Shown here: piece by piece, positions 1-11,910 of the stretch | How the letters are laid out: each line of letters begins with the position of its first letter | Position numbering within the stretch: position 1 is the first letter of the stretch | Assembly: GCA_026874595.1 (NCBI GenBank) | Contig: CM049322.1 | Span: forward strand, 46,905,840-46,969,839 | From: Sipunculus nudus | Taxonomy: Eukaryota; Annelida; Sipuncula; Golfingiida; Sipunculidae | Direction: 5' to 3' | DNA: 64,000 bases | The notes under the pieces: generated by a model | Database searches by the model: none | The model's input: only the letters and a program-made list of their open reading frames with translations | Told to the model about the DNA's origin: nothing | Program-made: the position numbers and the translations under genes

Positions 1-1740
1 TATCACGGTATTATTCTCTTACTGTATCATATCATCACATAATCAATGAATAACGGTATCAAGAACTCTTCGTATCACGGAATCAACCTATCAACCTTAC
101 ATACATACATATATCATGGTATAAAGATATAACAGTCTAATTGTATCACGGCATTATTCTCTCACTGAATCACAACATCACACTGTCATCGTATTACGTT
201 ATCAAAAACTCAGTGTATCACGGTATCAACCTATTAACCTCATTGATATACACATAGTATGGTATCACGGTATAACAGGCTCAATGTATCACGGTATTAT
301 TCTCTTACTGTATCATATCATCACATAATCAATGAATAACGGTATCAAGAACTCTTCGTATCACGGAATCAACCTATCAACCGTATATACATACATATAT
401 CATGGTATAAAGATATAACAGTCTAATTGTATCACGGCATTATTCTCTCACTGAAACACAACATCACACTGTCATGGTATCACGTTATCAAAAACTCAGT
501 GTATCATGGTATTAACCTATTAACCTCATAGATATACACATAGTATGGTATCACGGTATAACAGTCTCAATGTATCACGGTATTTTTCTCTTACTGTATC
601 ATATCATCACATAATCAATGAATAACGGTATCAAGAACTCTTCGTATCACGGAATCAACCTATCAACCGTATATACATACATATATCATGGTATAAAGAT
701 ATAACAGTCAAATTGTATCACGGCATTATTCTCTCACTGAAACACAACATCTTACTGTCATGGTATCACGTTATCAAAAACTCAGTGTATCACGGTATTA
801 ACCTATTAACCTCATAGATATACACATAGTATGGTATCACGGTATAACAGTCTCAATGTATCACGGTATTTTTCTCTTACTGTATCATATCATCACATAA
901 TCAATGAATAACGGTATCAAGAACTCTTCGTATCACGGAATCAACCTATCAACCGTATATACATACATATATCATGGTATAACGATATAACAGTCTAATT
1001 GTATCACGGCATTATTCTCTCACTGAATCACAACATCACACTGTCATCGTTTTACGTTATCAAAAACTAAGTGTATCACGGTATCAACCTATTAACCTCA
1101 TAGACATACACATAGTATGGTATCACGGTATAACAGTCTAAATGTATCACGGTATTATTCTCTTACTGTATCATATCATCACATAATCAATGAATAACGG
1201 TATCAAGAACTCTTCGTATCACGGAATCAACTTATCAACCTTATATATATCCATATATCATGGTATAACGATATAACAGTCTAATTGTATCACGGCATTA
1301 TTCTCTCACTGAATCACAACATCACACTGTCATGGTATCACGTTATCAAAAACTTACTGTATCACGATATCAACCTATGAACCTTGTAGACATATATATA
1401 TAACATGGTATAACGGCATAACAGTCTAATTGTATCACGGCATTATTCTCTCACTGTATCACAACATCACATTGTCATGGAATCAAGTTATCATAAACTT
1501 ACTGTATCATGGTATCAACCTATCACCCTTATAGACATACCTATACCATGGTATAACCGTATAACAGTCTCATTGTATCACGGCATTATTCTCTCACTGT
1601 ATCACAACATCACAGTGTCATGGTATCACGGTATAAAAAAACTACTGTATCACGATATCAGCCTTTCAGGGTTTCTCTGTATCACTATATCACAGCATCA
1701 CAGTGTAACATTATCTCAGCGTCACGGTACCATGGTACCA
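1..1740. repeat. Satellite array with 286-bp dimeric unit (GTATCACGG family)
   Basis: The same phrase (TATCACGGTATTATTCTC and variants) restarts at 1, 287, 573, 859 and 1145, an exact 286-bp period. Each unit is two diverged halves of 143 bp, the second starting at 144 with TATCACGGCATTATTCTC. From about 1433 the array continues as half-units and decays by 1740. The halves are built from shorter words such as GTATCACGGTATCA, so the array probably grew from a minisatellite of about 14 bp. Reading frames across it give YHGI/YHDI-rich strings that follow the repeat; I do not regard them as coding. The array is cut by the window start. Confidence 0.95.
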
Positions 1741-3880
1741 TATGTATTTTCGACCCCTACTATAATAACATCTTTTATTGTAACAACTATTATATTGGAG
1801 TCTAAAATGGACGGTTTCTTAAAACCCCTATTGTAATAATATGCATTGTTGTTATGACCAGAGTGGTCGTAATACGATTTGTCCACTTGCTAAACGGTGT
1901 GAAATAAACACAGGAAAATACGACGACTTAATAATGGAATATTGGAAAGAGTTCAGGGAAAAAAAGCATTAGTGAACGACTTTTCAGTAAATTCAACTCA
2001 ACGTCATCCGTGTCCTAGTTCTACGATAGCAATACGGCTAAATTCGTTAGTTTTTCCAGCAGAAAATAATGTCTAAATGTGCGTGTGTGTATGTCAATGA
2101 AACTTTATATTCTACATTCAGAACTTATACAGAACGCATATTCGTAATTGAGCATTACATAAAGCTATGTCTTCGTTGATTTGCTGTAGAAGAATAGATT
2201 GAAAAAATAAATAGCTAAAAACGTATTTTAATGCTTATTTCTCACAAATTAAAACCTATTATATTCGTTTAATTCCTGGATAGCTGATACTGAGGAGATA
2301 ATAACTTGTTTTTAATAACTTGAAAATGACTCATTGGGAACTACATGGATTTGAATAAATTGCTCCCAAAGCGACACAAAACCTAAAGCCTTAACATTTC
2401 AGTAAGCAGGACTCTTATACCTAAACATTTAAGGTTCCCTATTAATCACAACCGTATCTGGACCCATTCGTGCAATAATACATTTTCCTTTACTTAAAAT
2501 GTTATGATATATATAAAAACATAGGAATAGTGACGAATCAGCTTTTACCTCAAACCGTTAGGGTTGAAGGAAAAATGTGTTAAAGTCAGTAATCATATAA
2601 TTATTTCCTGTCAATAACACACAAGGAACTAAGGTTAATGTGTTGACCTCAAATCAGTCCTTTCTTTTATAGTAATGGGTAATTTTGGATGAATTAAAAA
2701 GCAGTGTAGGTTATCGGCTTATGAGACTTAACATCACCCTACGTTGTCATTCGAAAAATCAATTACCATTGAAACCAGGACCAAATTAAAAGACTATCTG
2801 CAATATATTTTGATTAATGAAGTCGTGATATGACAGAAAAATAAATCTGCATATAACATATATGCATGATATTCCTGGTTATACATGCATCTAAAATATG
2901 AAAATCTATCTTGAACTAGATTATACAGTGTTAAGTTTATGATTTCTGACTTAGCACGATGATAACAATGTTTGTTTGCCATATAGCTTTCCATCAACAT
3001 GGTCATCCAAACCATAAAGGGGTCCAATCACCATAAAGCATGTTGAATTAACACGAAAAATAGCTGAATCCGTTTAGAATAAAACTGTACCTGAGAAAAT
3101 ATTGCCTTAAAAAGGTTTGCTTGTTCATGAAAACAAGTGTTAAAAAATGGACCGGGCGCGATCCCGGGTGTTAACATAAACATAGTGCTTGGGGCCGTGA
3201 GCATCGCGAAACCACAACACGTGTCAATCAGGGGATGCCCTGACTGACTTGGCTAAAACAAATGAAATGTTTGTTCTTGCTGGCTGAAGCACGGCGTGTT
3301 GCGGCTCAAAATCGGACCTCCGGTCATGCGGCCTTGTTATGAAAAACAAACACGAGTGAACTGTATTTTCTAACATCCAGAGCCGTAACATGGTGTTAAA
3401 CAGCCATATGGGAGATACTGAGAATGTGTGATGGGATCGTTTTCCTGGGAAACTTTTGTATAAAGCAATACTTGACTGACTGTGTGAAAGAATAGGCATT
3501 ATATTGCTCCTGATGATATATTTGTAAGGGAGCAAGCTCTCACGAAACTATTTGCTGGTAATTAATCCGTCCTATCCCATACGAAATTTCACCTTTTTCT
3601 TGACGAGGCGCCTGCTATATGGTCAGCTATGGAAAAGCTGACTGTTAGTCTCTTTCTGCATTTTACAAATTACATCATCAAACTTTCAGCAACTACGAGT
3701 AGAATTTTCATCTTTATCATTATTTTAATGATTATTAGAACTGTACTAAAATTTCCCATTACTTTTTAAAACGGTTTAATTTTGTAGGTCATTCTTTATG
3801 ATGACACTTGTCCGAGACTATGTACAGGGAAAGAAAGAAACAGAGAGTATGCATTGTTTCAGATTCAGATTATCGGCACT
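1741..3880. other. Non-coding stretch, no gene seen
   Basis: AT-rich sequence with stops in all frames. The part at about 3,150-3,350 is clearly richer in GC (it includes GGGCGCGATCCCGGG) and is open on the minus strand, but it has no recognisable protein signature and may be an old transposon fragment. The text at about 2,810-2,870 resembles 63,385-63,430, another link between the left and right ends of the window. Confidence 0.5.
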
Positions 3881-5500
3881 AATGTACAACATATTTAAGA
3901 GCTTCGTTTGGTTTGCTCTATCATGGTAAGTCTTTTCATTAAATTGATAACAGAATATCCGCCGCCCTGTAGCATAAAACGCATGCATCTATTTTGAAAG
4001 TTTTATATAAATGCAATTATATATCTTAATCACGTCTAATGCTCAAAGTTGTTAATGCTAATAAAAAGTAAACAATTGTTATCAAACCTACGTTGACCAT
4101 AAAGGTTTGGTCAGACTGTCAATCTGTTCAAGGCTATGACATATACCTAAAATTGTTGTATCAATATATTACATAAACATTTAATATATAAATAAGGGGT
4201 CTGTATGATATAAACATATGGTATAATACAGTTTCAGAGAATCAATTTGGTTTGGTCATATCTTTACCAAACAAATGGCTATAATTCAGCGTACAGGATA
4301 TACATGTTAAATACCGGGTCAATTACTAGTGTAATTGACTGCCGTAGCTTAAAAATTAAATTTATATATATTTATATATTATTTTCATAAAAATATCGCA
4401 CAACAGAACATGAAAATGTTAATAATATTTGTGTCTGACAGATAACTGCTTTAATTCGCAGAACTTTAAGGATTTTCAAATATCGGAATTTCGAGACACA
4501 GATAATGTACTGAAGATGATGAGTGTAGAAATAATGAAACCCCAAGCACCCCCTCCCCCCCCCCCACCATCCGCCAGCACACGATAATTCAGTTCTTGAA
4601 ACTAATGCTTACATAGTGGTTTGAGCCAGTTACTTTTACTCGATACAGCTCACTCAACTTAAAATGGATTTGTGCAAGTGTGGATATTATAAGAAATATG
4701 TAAAGTGTTATTTTCCGCCATGGTTAATGTTCCTGAATACAAGGTAGTTGTTCACGTTAACATACAAATAGTGCTATATATTGATGCTAGATACAGTGAA
4801 TTCTTGAGAAAACGACCACCTGGGGGATAAGACTTTATGGTCGTGTAAAATGTCTGGTCTTGTTAAGGGGTTGATGGTGTGGGAAGGGTGGTCGCGAAAG
4901 GTGGTGGTCGTGTTGGGGGGATGGCTCTGTTAGAAAGGTGGTCATCCAGTTTAGTTTCACTGTAGTTTATATATATAATTAAGCGTACAGTGGCCGTATG
5001 TGTTAAGATCAATGAGGCATTAATTAGTAGTGCTCTAATCCTACTGTCAAAAAGTACCATTTAACTGGATGCAGCTGTATTTGACATCTCTTTTTATATA
5101 TTTGATTATGTACTTCCCTTTATCTTCAGTAAACTGAGATAATATCTTTAATGTTATAATGAATAACGTATTTTTTGTGTACATGAATTATATATAGAGG
5201 AAGAGCACCATCATGTAATTAATAAAGGACGGAAGTGATCTAGGGTAATTAATATCAAGGAAAATATAGAGTTATCCAGAATAATTTGAAGGGATTCAAT
5301 AAAACAATATTGCACAATATATATGTATATATATAAATGTATACATATATATAATAACATATGTATATAAGGTGTGTGTCCCATCAGACTTCCAAAGCCT
5401 GGCAGTGGTTGTTATTAGTCAGCAATTATATTTATGATAATAACATTATGCCTCATATCCTTACAGTTAAGCAAGAATGCAGACTTTCCTATCGCCAAGG
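3880..5500 (+). repeat. Segmental duplication, left copy (partner 55,830-57,290)
   Basis: Several separate blocks keep the same order and orientation in both places: the post-donor intron (3,970 versus 55,970), the TTGGTCATATCTTT block (4,250 versus 56,250), the GAGGAAGAGC / CAGGAAGAGC block (5,195 versus 57,040), the AATATCAAGGAAA / TAGTATCAAGGAAA block (5,250 versus 57,125), and the region before the acceptor, GGTTGTTATTAG versus GGTTGTTATCAG, followed by the exon. Indels are common, so the duplication is old. A C-rich run lies near 4,550 and AT-rich simple sequence at 5,310-5,365. Confidence 0.75.
3882..3925 (+). CDS. Candidate first exon with hydrophobic start, left copy of duplicated gene
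   Basis: An ATG opens 14 codons (MYNIFKSFVWFALS plus two bases) and runs straight into a strong donor, ATG|GTAAGT, giving phase 2. The hydrophobic run after a lysine looks like part of a signal peptide. The intron after it matches the intron after the exon at 55,832, for example the shared words AAAACGCATGCA and TTGGTCATATCTTT, so the two are copies. The next homologous exon (from 5,467) has an in-frame stop, so this locus is probably dead. The product is unknown. Confidence 0.35.
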
Positions 5501-5503
5501 CTG
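5467..5503 (+). pseudogene. Decayed copy of the 57,255 exon
   Basis: After the acceptor TCCTTACAG the text AGAATGCAGACTTTCC parallels CGAATGCAAACCTTCC at 57,264. In the frame used by the right copy, the left one has a TAA right after the splice site and loses similarity after about 35 bases, running into a T-rich stretch. It is read as a dead exon of a duplicated gene. Confidence 0.6.
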
Positions 5504-6058
5504 ATTCTTTTTTTATATATTTAGCGCTAAAGTTCCAAGCATAACAAGTACAACTTTTGTATTGTATAAAGTTTCCATACCGGGTTACAGTGTCAATGGT
5601 GGTTACTCATTTGCGTTAATTAATGTTTATTATAGTGCTGTTTGAGCCCGGAAAGAGAACACCTTGTGGCGGATTTGTTTCTTCCTGAAACTTAACAGGC
5701 CGAGATTACTATTGGAAAAAATATACATAAGCAGAAAAATATTAACTTTAGGATATTTGGAAAGATGAATTTTACATCATTAGCTATCATAAGCGGAATG
5801 TGTAAATTTAAAATTAAATTACCAAAATACAGAAGTGAGTTAAGTAAGGATATAAATGGAGATCAGGAGTATAAAATAAAACAATGTATACCTAAAGTAT
5901 TATACAGGCAGTGTGAAACGAGATTGGGAGGGAATTGTATGATGTTTTAGACTGCTTGTACTTAAGCTTATAAAATTTCCGCATTTCCTTTAGATTGACA
6001 GATGCAAATTTGCGGACAAACATTTTGGAAGGGGTATAGGAAATTAAAGTAGCCGCAG

Positions 6059-6185
6059 TCAATCGGTACTTGCCACATCTATTGCTATTTTACGAGTGCT
6101 ATTTGCGACGGCCATTGGCGTTTCGATCGCTCTGTGCGTGGTGTTTGCAAGACGGGTAGCCTTGGGCAAGCAAAATGGTAGCTAA
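6059..6185 (+). CDS. Candidate transmembrane exon
   Basis: After an acceptor-like AGCCGCAG, a frame opens and runs to a TAA at 6,183. It encodes a membrane-spanning segment of about 25 residues (with the core FATAIGVSIALCVVFA) ended by two arginines, as expected for a stop-transfer sequence. A possible donor, GACGG|GTAGCC, lies after the arginines at about 6,155. The segment is richer in GC than its flanks. It lies on the same strand as the exon at 3,882 and could be the membrane exon of that decayed gene, but no junction phase proves this. The name and function are unknown. Confidence 0.35.
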
Positions 6186-6650
6186 GGAGTTCAAAACATA
6201 TGTAAGCTTTACCTAGATATTTAGAAAATATCCCCCCCCCCGGGTGTCGCATGCTTAAACGTTGGTTGAATGCACAATGCGATATCAGTGGTCTGATTAC
6301 AATTTTGTGCTTTGTGCGCACCAACGTGTCCCCGCCGTGCCAACCTTACCATAGCCAACGAGGGTTATACACGAAAGGATGTTCGCGACGACTGCAGTGT
6401 ATAACTGCTGAGTGAGGATCGTAATTTGGTTCATTTGTTTGGCAGTATGTAACCAGAGCAAACATATGCTCTTTAGTTTTCCTTATGTACTGATTAAAAG
6501 GTCAAATACAGCTGTCAAATATGAGTTATTTCCTTATCATTAGATAACCACACTCAAGGTTAACATCCTTAATGATAATGAATCATTAATTCTGAATAAT
6601 CTCATAAGTCACTTCCTGCTGTTTTTTTATAGAAAAAAAATGAAAGTATT

Positions 6651-6780
6651 GGTTATAGCCCTATGAAATGTAATGCAAGCCGTGAGGTTTGCGAGGCTTG
6701 TGTCACATGGCAGGCGAGCCATGATAAACACAAGCCAAGCAAATCTCATGGCTTGCTTTACATTTCTTTGGGCTACAACT
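6651..6780. repeat. Foldback element: 53-bp inverted repeat with 24-bp loop
   Basis: The left arm 6,651-6,703 (beginning GGTTATAGCCCTATGAAATG) and the right arm 6,728-6,780 (reverse complement beginning AGTTGTAGCCCAAAGAAATG) pair along 53 bases with only a few mismatches. The loop carries CATGGCAGGCGAGCCATG, itself a smaller palindrome. An AT run starts two bases after the right arm. It resembles a MITE or foldback element; no coding capacity. Confidence 0.85.
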
Positions 6781-6781
6781 G

Positions 6782-6782
<1 letters not shown>

Positions 6783-6839
<57 letters not shown>
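6783..6839. repeat. (AT)n microsatellite
   Basis: An almost pure AT run with one interruption (ATAAATAT), directly next to the foldback. Confidence 0.95.
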
Positions 6840-6845
<6 letters not shown>

Positions 6846-7669
6846 GGTCCGGTAGAAAGGGTAACGAGATATTAAGGGAACTATTTTGGGGAATAATTAT
6901 GTTATTTAAATAAGGTGTAAGGAAGGTATTAATTTACCTTGACGAAAATTAGGTCCTTAAATCCTCAACACTAAAATTGTTTCCCTTTAAATGTAACTGA
7001 TAAACATTTTCAGAGCAAAAAGCAGGTGGACATGAGGGGAAGAAACAGACAATAGAAGGGAATCTGGGACGAATAATTACTTATCAGCTCGACAAGACTG
7101 TTAATTATACACAAGCATACCAGTGCCATATGTTCATAGTAGGATCTGACATCTCAAAGTGATGTATACTGAATGCCCATTTATTCTGAAAGAAAATATA
7201 ATCCTAAATAAGACATGTTTGGTGCAAAAGAAGTTTTATTCGAAAAATGTATTCAATATTTAAAACATAGACATCGAGACACCTAGCAGTGTAAGTCTAA
7301 GCTACGTCCGAATAAAAGAATTACAATTGTGTCACTGTTTAAATTGACTGGTATTGGTAACTAATATATGTATGTATAAGTTCATCCACACATATGGGGA
7401 CCAGTTTATAGAATACCCTGCTACTTGTATAACCTAAATAAATAATACATGTATAATATAACATTTACGTTTTATGCTGCCGTATTGACTAAGTATTCCG
7501 GGCTAATTACAACACTCACTACGTAAGAATATGAATAGCCGACAGCATTACGTAAGTGACATGATTGTATCAAATGACATGACTCGGTTGATAACTTTCA
7601 ATGCCTATTTTATATGCATGGGACTGTAGGCGTTTATCATTCACGTAGCACACTTTAAACACCGTCAGA

Positions 7670-7721
7670 ATGAAAATAAAACTGCTGGTCGTATACGTTG
7701 CATGTTACCTGTCTGGCCGAG
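7670..7721 (+). CDS. Candidate signal-peptide exon, phase-1 donor
   Basis: ATG opens 17 codons (MKIKLLVVYVACYLSGR) plus one base, then the strong donor CGAG|GTAAGC. A basic start, a hydrophobic core and a small-residue end make a typical secretory signal, and the phase-1 end is the same as in the signal exons of the minus-strand SUEL/CUB-like genes. I found no matching downstream exon on this strand before the microsatellites at 7,930-8,120, so the rest of the gene is missing or too diverged to see. Confidence 0.4.
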
Positions 7722-7925
7722 GTAAGCACCCTTTACTATTTTTTTTATTAATTACTGAAAACGATTCATTTGATTATAATTAGACGGATAACCCTCAATA
7801 CATTAATTCTACTTTCATGAGATACACTGAAATGTTAAATAGACAGAACTTTTTATTCAAAAATTAAAATAAATTACTTACAAACAGCTATATACCCTTC
7901 TGCTTAATTATGCGAATGTTATACT

Positions 7926-7929
<4 letters not shown>

Positions 7930-7956
<27 letters not shown>

Positions 7957-8039
7957 ATAAATATATATATATATATGTGTGTGTGTATGTGTGTGTGTAC
8001 AATGCATGCTAAATATTGAAATTGTATTATATTTCATTC

Positions 8040-8120
<81 letters not shown>
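7930..8120. repeat. AT microsatellites, including a run of about 77 bp
   Basis: AT runs at about 7,930-7,976 followed by a GT run, and a longer uninterrupted AT run at about 8,044-8,120. Translations across it give only YIYI strings. Confidence 0.95.
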
Positions 8121-8121
<1 letters not shown>

Positions 8122-8377
8122 TATACTATGTATCCCAAATATGACAAAAAGAGACTGTTTGACCTAGTTGATCTATTTTGTACCCTATATTCAAGATTAG
8201 ATTTTGTGTTCTCGCAATATCAGGTGGTATATTCCATGCCATCTATGAATGGTGCCTTATACGTTATTTTATCAATAGTTCATAAAAGCATTTTGAAATT
8301 TATTCTTTGTATATTTTGTTTCGTTGTCTTGACAATTTGTTCATTGTAAACCAAAATTAAATAGCAAAATTTCATAC

Positions 8378-10853
8378 CGTGCAATGTAACATGCGGCAAG
8401 GGGTTTGTTCCATCCCAAAAAAATGCGATCACTAGTACCACCAAAACACCAAGGAAAATCTCTAGAATGATACGGAGTAAAGTGAGTTATATGATCAGTG
8501 TTCGAATATTGTAATGAGAAATTATGGAATATCTTTATAAAAAAACATTCAAATTATCCATTTTGAAAAGTATTAATTAAATTTCTACTCCTTATGGTCA
8601 ATTACACCATGTGAAACATACTTCTTCTCCACGTCTGCAGTACTTAGTTACTTAAGTCAACATATAATGATGTTAAATGTGTTTACACAACAATACATTT
8701 TATCACAACTATGTTTGTTCCTATATGTAGATCAGTTGAACATTTTATAAAAATACAATATTTTTTTTCCAGGATCGCAATTTTATTCAACATGAACAAC
8801 GCAGATTTATTCGCAGATGTTGATAATGATGTTTTGTTCTGTGTAGATGTTATAAAATATCAGATATTATGTCGAATCAAGAGATTGATAGTCACGTAAC
8901 ATTAAGACATAGACCATCATGAACCCAACCTACTTTGATTAAGACCATCAACCGTTGTGGTGTCAACCTGTGCAGTCGTCCTGGTAACTGGATATAATAT
9001 CGATTAGACACAATTAATTATCCAGAAAAAAATACGAATAATTTCCCGATTCATCAGTGTAGACGCTTATTATTATCTTAATTGGGAGATCAAACTGTGG
9101 TCAAACATGAACATTGCAGATTTATTTGCAGGTGTAGATAATGGTTTCTTTTGTGAGATGTTATTAAATATCTAATATTATGTGAACTCGCGAGATTGAT
9201 AGCTACATAACATACAGCCATAGACCATCATGAACCCGACCTACTTTGCTTAAGACAACCATCCACTGTTGTGTCAGACTGTGCGGTCGCCCTGTGACTG
9301 GATATAATATTGATTACACAATTTATTATCCAGAAAAAAATACATATTATTTTCCGATTCATCTGTGTAGATGCTTATCATTATATTAATAGGGGAGATA
9401 GAAATGTGGTCAAACATGAACAACGTAGATTTATTTGTAGGTGTAGATGATAATGATTTGTTCTGTGTAAAGGTTATTAAATATATGATATTATGTGAAC
9501 TCGCGAGAGTGATAGCTAAATACCAAACAACCATAGACCATCATGAACCCGACCTACTTTGCTTAAGACCCCCATCCGTTGTTGTGTCTGACTGTGCGGC
9601 GGTCCTGTTAACTTGATATAATATTGATTGCACACAATTAATTATCCAGAAAAATACGTAATCCCTGTTTGATATTATTTTCTGATTCATTTGTGTAGAC
9701 GCTTATTATTATCTTAAGTTGGGATAACGAAATATGGTCAAATATGAAGAACGCAGATTTATTTGTAGACGTAGATAATAATGTTTTGTTCTGTGTAGAT
9801 GAATATTGAATATATGATATTATGTGAATTCGCGAGATTGATAGCTACATCACATACAGCCATAGATCATCATGAACCCGACCTACTATGCTTAAGACCA
9901 CCATCCGTTGTTGTGTCTGACTTGATCAAACAATTACGTTTAATTTTGCTTACTTTCGGTAATGCTTGCCTTGGTAAAGGAACAAGAATCCCTTGTACCC
10001 ATATGACACAAGCTTATAGAAAATATTCAGAGTTGGGCCAATTACGGCTTCTTCGCCCACAGCCGATGAGTGACGACATATCTCTCCAACAAAGGATGAC
10101 ACCTCGAGTTGACCACATCCGACCACGGTTAGACGTATTGTACCAGAAGCACGGAAATGAACATTGCAGTTGCGCGTAATACCAACGTAGTAAGGATACC
10201 TATAACTCACTATAACTCCACGACCTTGAATCTTTAATCTCTGAGTACAGCCTGTTATAACATTACTCGAGGGGACGCACACAATGCAAACCATGTTCCC
10301 AGTTCTTAGGCTTTGGTCTCCCAGTAATTTTATGAAATCTCTCCCCTTCTATATGACATTCCCTATTCCACTAGCAACGAGAGTTCAAAATCGCAGTCAC
10401 CGGCGACATGATATTCCTATCTATATTTTGGGTAACTGAACCCACGTGTAAGATGACTGGCTGAAAATCCACCGGGCATGTCACGTGAATCGATGTGTAA
10501 CGGCTCACAATTCTGGCCCAGATTCGTTTGGCATTACTTAGAATAGATGACACACAAGTTATCAATTTACCTATGCTAATTCATGAGACCAAATATTACA
10601 CGCTTAAAGCTGGAGGTCATAAGCAGTCTGGAAAGTTATAAAACGCGAACAAATATGCAGCAATGGTATACCATTTATTTTATCAAATTGTTTCAGAATA
10701 TACAGCATGGCAATTTTACAGAAATGCAAATCGTAATGTCAAACCATCACAACTAAGACTAGATTTAGATATAAACTACTTGCCAACCGATGTAGCCATG
10801 GTTAACAAATATATGTAAAGGATGCTGCAGAAAATCCTCCTGCGACAGGCCAT
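8378..10853 (-). pseudogene. Pseudogene copy of the SUEL/CUB-like membrane protein gene
   Basis: Three exons match the intact gene at 42,320-39,880, in order and on the same strand. Exon 1 (10,853-10,784) encodes a 23-residue signal peptide, phase 1. Exon 2 (10,536-9,970) keeps TCPVDFQPVILHV and the CUB-like part ending in GYKGFLFLYQG. Exon 3 (8,461-8,378) is the membrane segment. Lesions relative to the intact copy are a 13-bp loss near 10,515, an in-frame TAG at 10,371-10,373 in place of the conserved Trp, a 2-bp loss near 10,295, and a 1-bp loss in a T run of exon 3. Both visible donors are GC (G|GCAAGT and CAAG|GCAAGC) instead of GT. No tail exon was found. Intron 2 is filled by a tandem repeat. 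Confidence 0.85.
8765..9925. repeat. Tandem repeat, four copies of about 310-330 bp, inside pseudogene intron 2
   Basis: The anchor CATGAAC recurs at 8,791, 9,106 and 9,415, with a TATGAAG variant at 9,743 (spacings 315, 309 and 328). Each copy ends with a block containing GACCTACTTTG (the first has AACCTACTTTG) and ATCCGTTG-like text. One copy of that block is in intron 2 of the intact gene at about 40,995, so the array expanded from intronic sequence after the genes duplicated. Copies 1 and 3 are open on the plus strand (NMNNxDLFxxVDxxxLFC), but copy 2 is frameshifted and the similarity covers non-coding flanks, so I treat it as non-coding. Confidence 0.85.
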
Positions 10854-10859
10854 GTCACC

Positions 10860-11905
10860 GACTCTTCTCTTTGGTAGTCCGTTTACTTGAATATTTAACT
10901 CTCTATGTGCTCTATACTAAAATCATACAATGAACATGGTATATTTTTATTTCAAATATATGATTTTATATATAACGATTGTAATAATAATCTTGTAAAA
11001 TAGTGCAAGACATACCAATAAAACCACCGATGTAACACAAAAAGGATTCACTGCATGTAACCGAAAAAAGTTTTCTAACCCTCTTATATGAATATCTAGC
11101 TGAACTGGTATCCAAGCATCATAAAATAAATATTTATATTTTTTATGATAGACAATAACCATCTGCGTTATAAATGCATACAAAATACTCCTTGTTTTTT
11201 TATACGGCCCGATATGGGTTTATTACATGGCCATTTCCCATTGAGAAATAAATAAGTAACCACCAAAAAACAAAGAAGCCTATATAAGGAACCAATACTG
11301 CTTGTTTGTTCCCATCTCTGTTAATTTAAATTAGGTAATTCAAAAGCTACTGCATTATTTTATTGAATTACAATTGTTTATATTAACTGATGGGTTTGAT
11401 GGGATACAAGATTGTTTCTTGATTATAATTGTTTGTAATAAGCCTAGGTCTCACTTACTATGTTTTCACAACAGTTGAGCATGATTTTGGGTAGGATGTT
11501 CCCTTTGCCGCAGAATACCTTTAGGGAACGGGAATCAGCGGCGAGGCCTAGTCGTAATAATATCAGTAATGTTGTCGAGAGCTTAGAAATAGTGACAATG
11601 AAGACACCTGTCTCACCATCACTTATAAATTAAATCATTTATAAAAATGCTTTAAGTTGCTGAATATAATATCATATGACATATGACAGTATGACGTAAA
11701 TAGATTTTTTTCCCTGAAATTTGCTAGAAGCTTATTTGATTCAGAAAAACAATATCCAGCTTTTCCTGAAGTCTCCGTATGTTATCACTGTCGCGTTTGA
11801 TAACAGCACCCAAAACTTCAGTACGTGATATCTATTTGAGTTCGAATCAGGGATCAGTCTAATATCTTTTCCTGAGCAAAATGTTTACGTTCCATGTACT
11901 CTCTT
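10860..11905. other. Intergenic, nothing supported
   Basis: AT-rich with scattered stops. The part next to 11,905 may hold the continuation of the broken exon 2 described for 12,405-11,911, but I could not align it with confidence. Confidence 0.4.
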
Positions 11906-11910
11906 CCCAA

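Noticed and set aside
1477-1836. ORF of 119 codons rich in YHGI/YHD
   Set aside because: It reads through the 286-bp satellite; the periodic residues follow from the DNA repeat.
9371-9616. Open frames in the tandem repeat (NMNNVDLFVGVDD) as a repeated small protein
   Set aside because: One of the four copies is frameshifted, similarity extends into non-coding flanks, and the same block lies in an intron of the intact gene.
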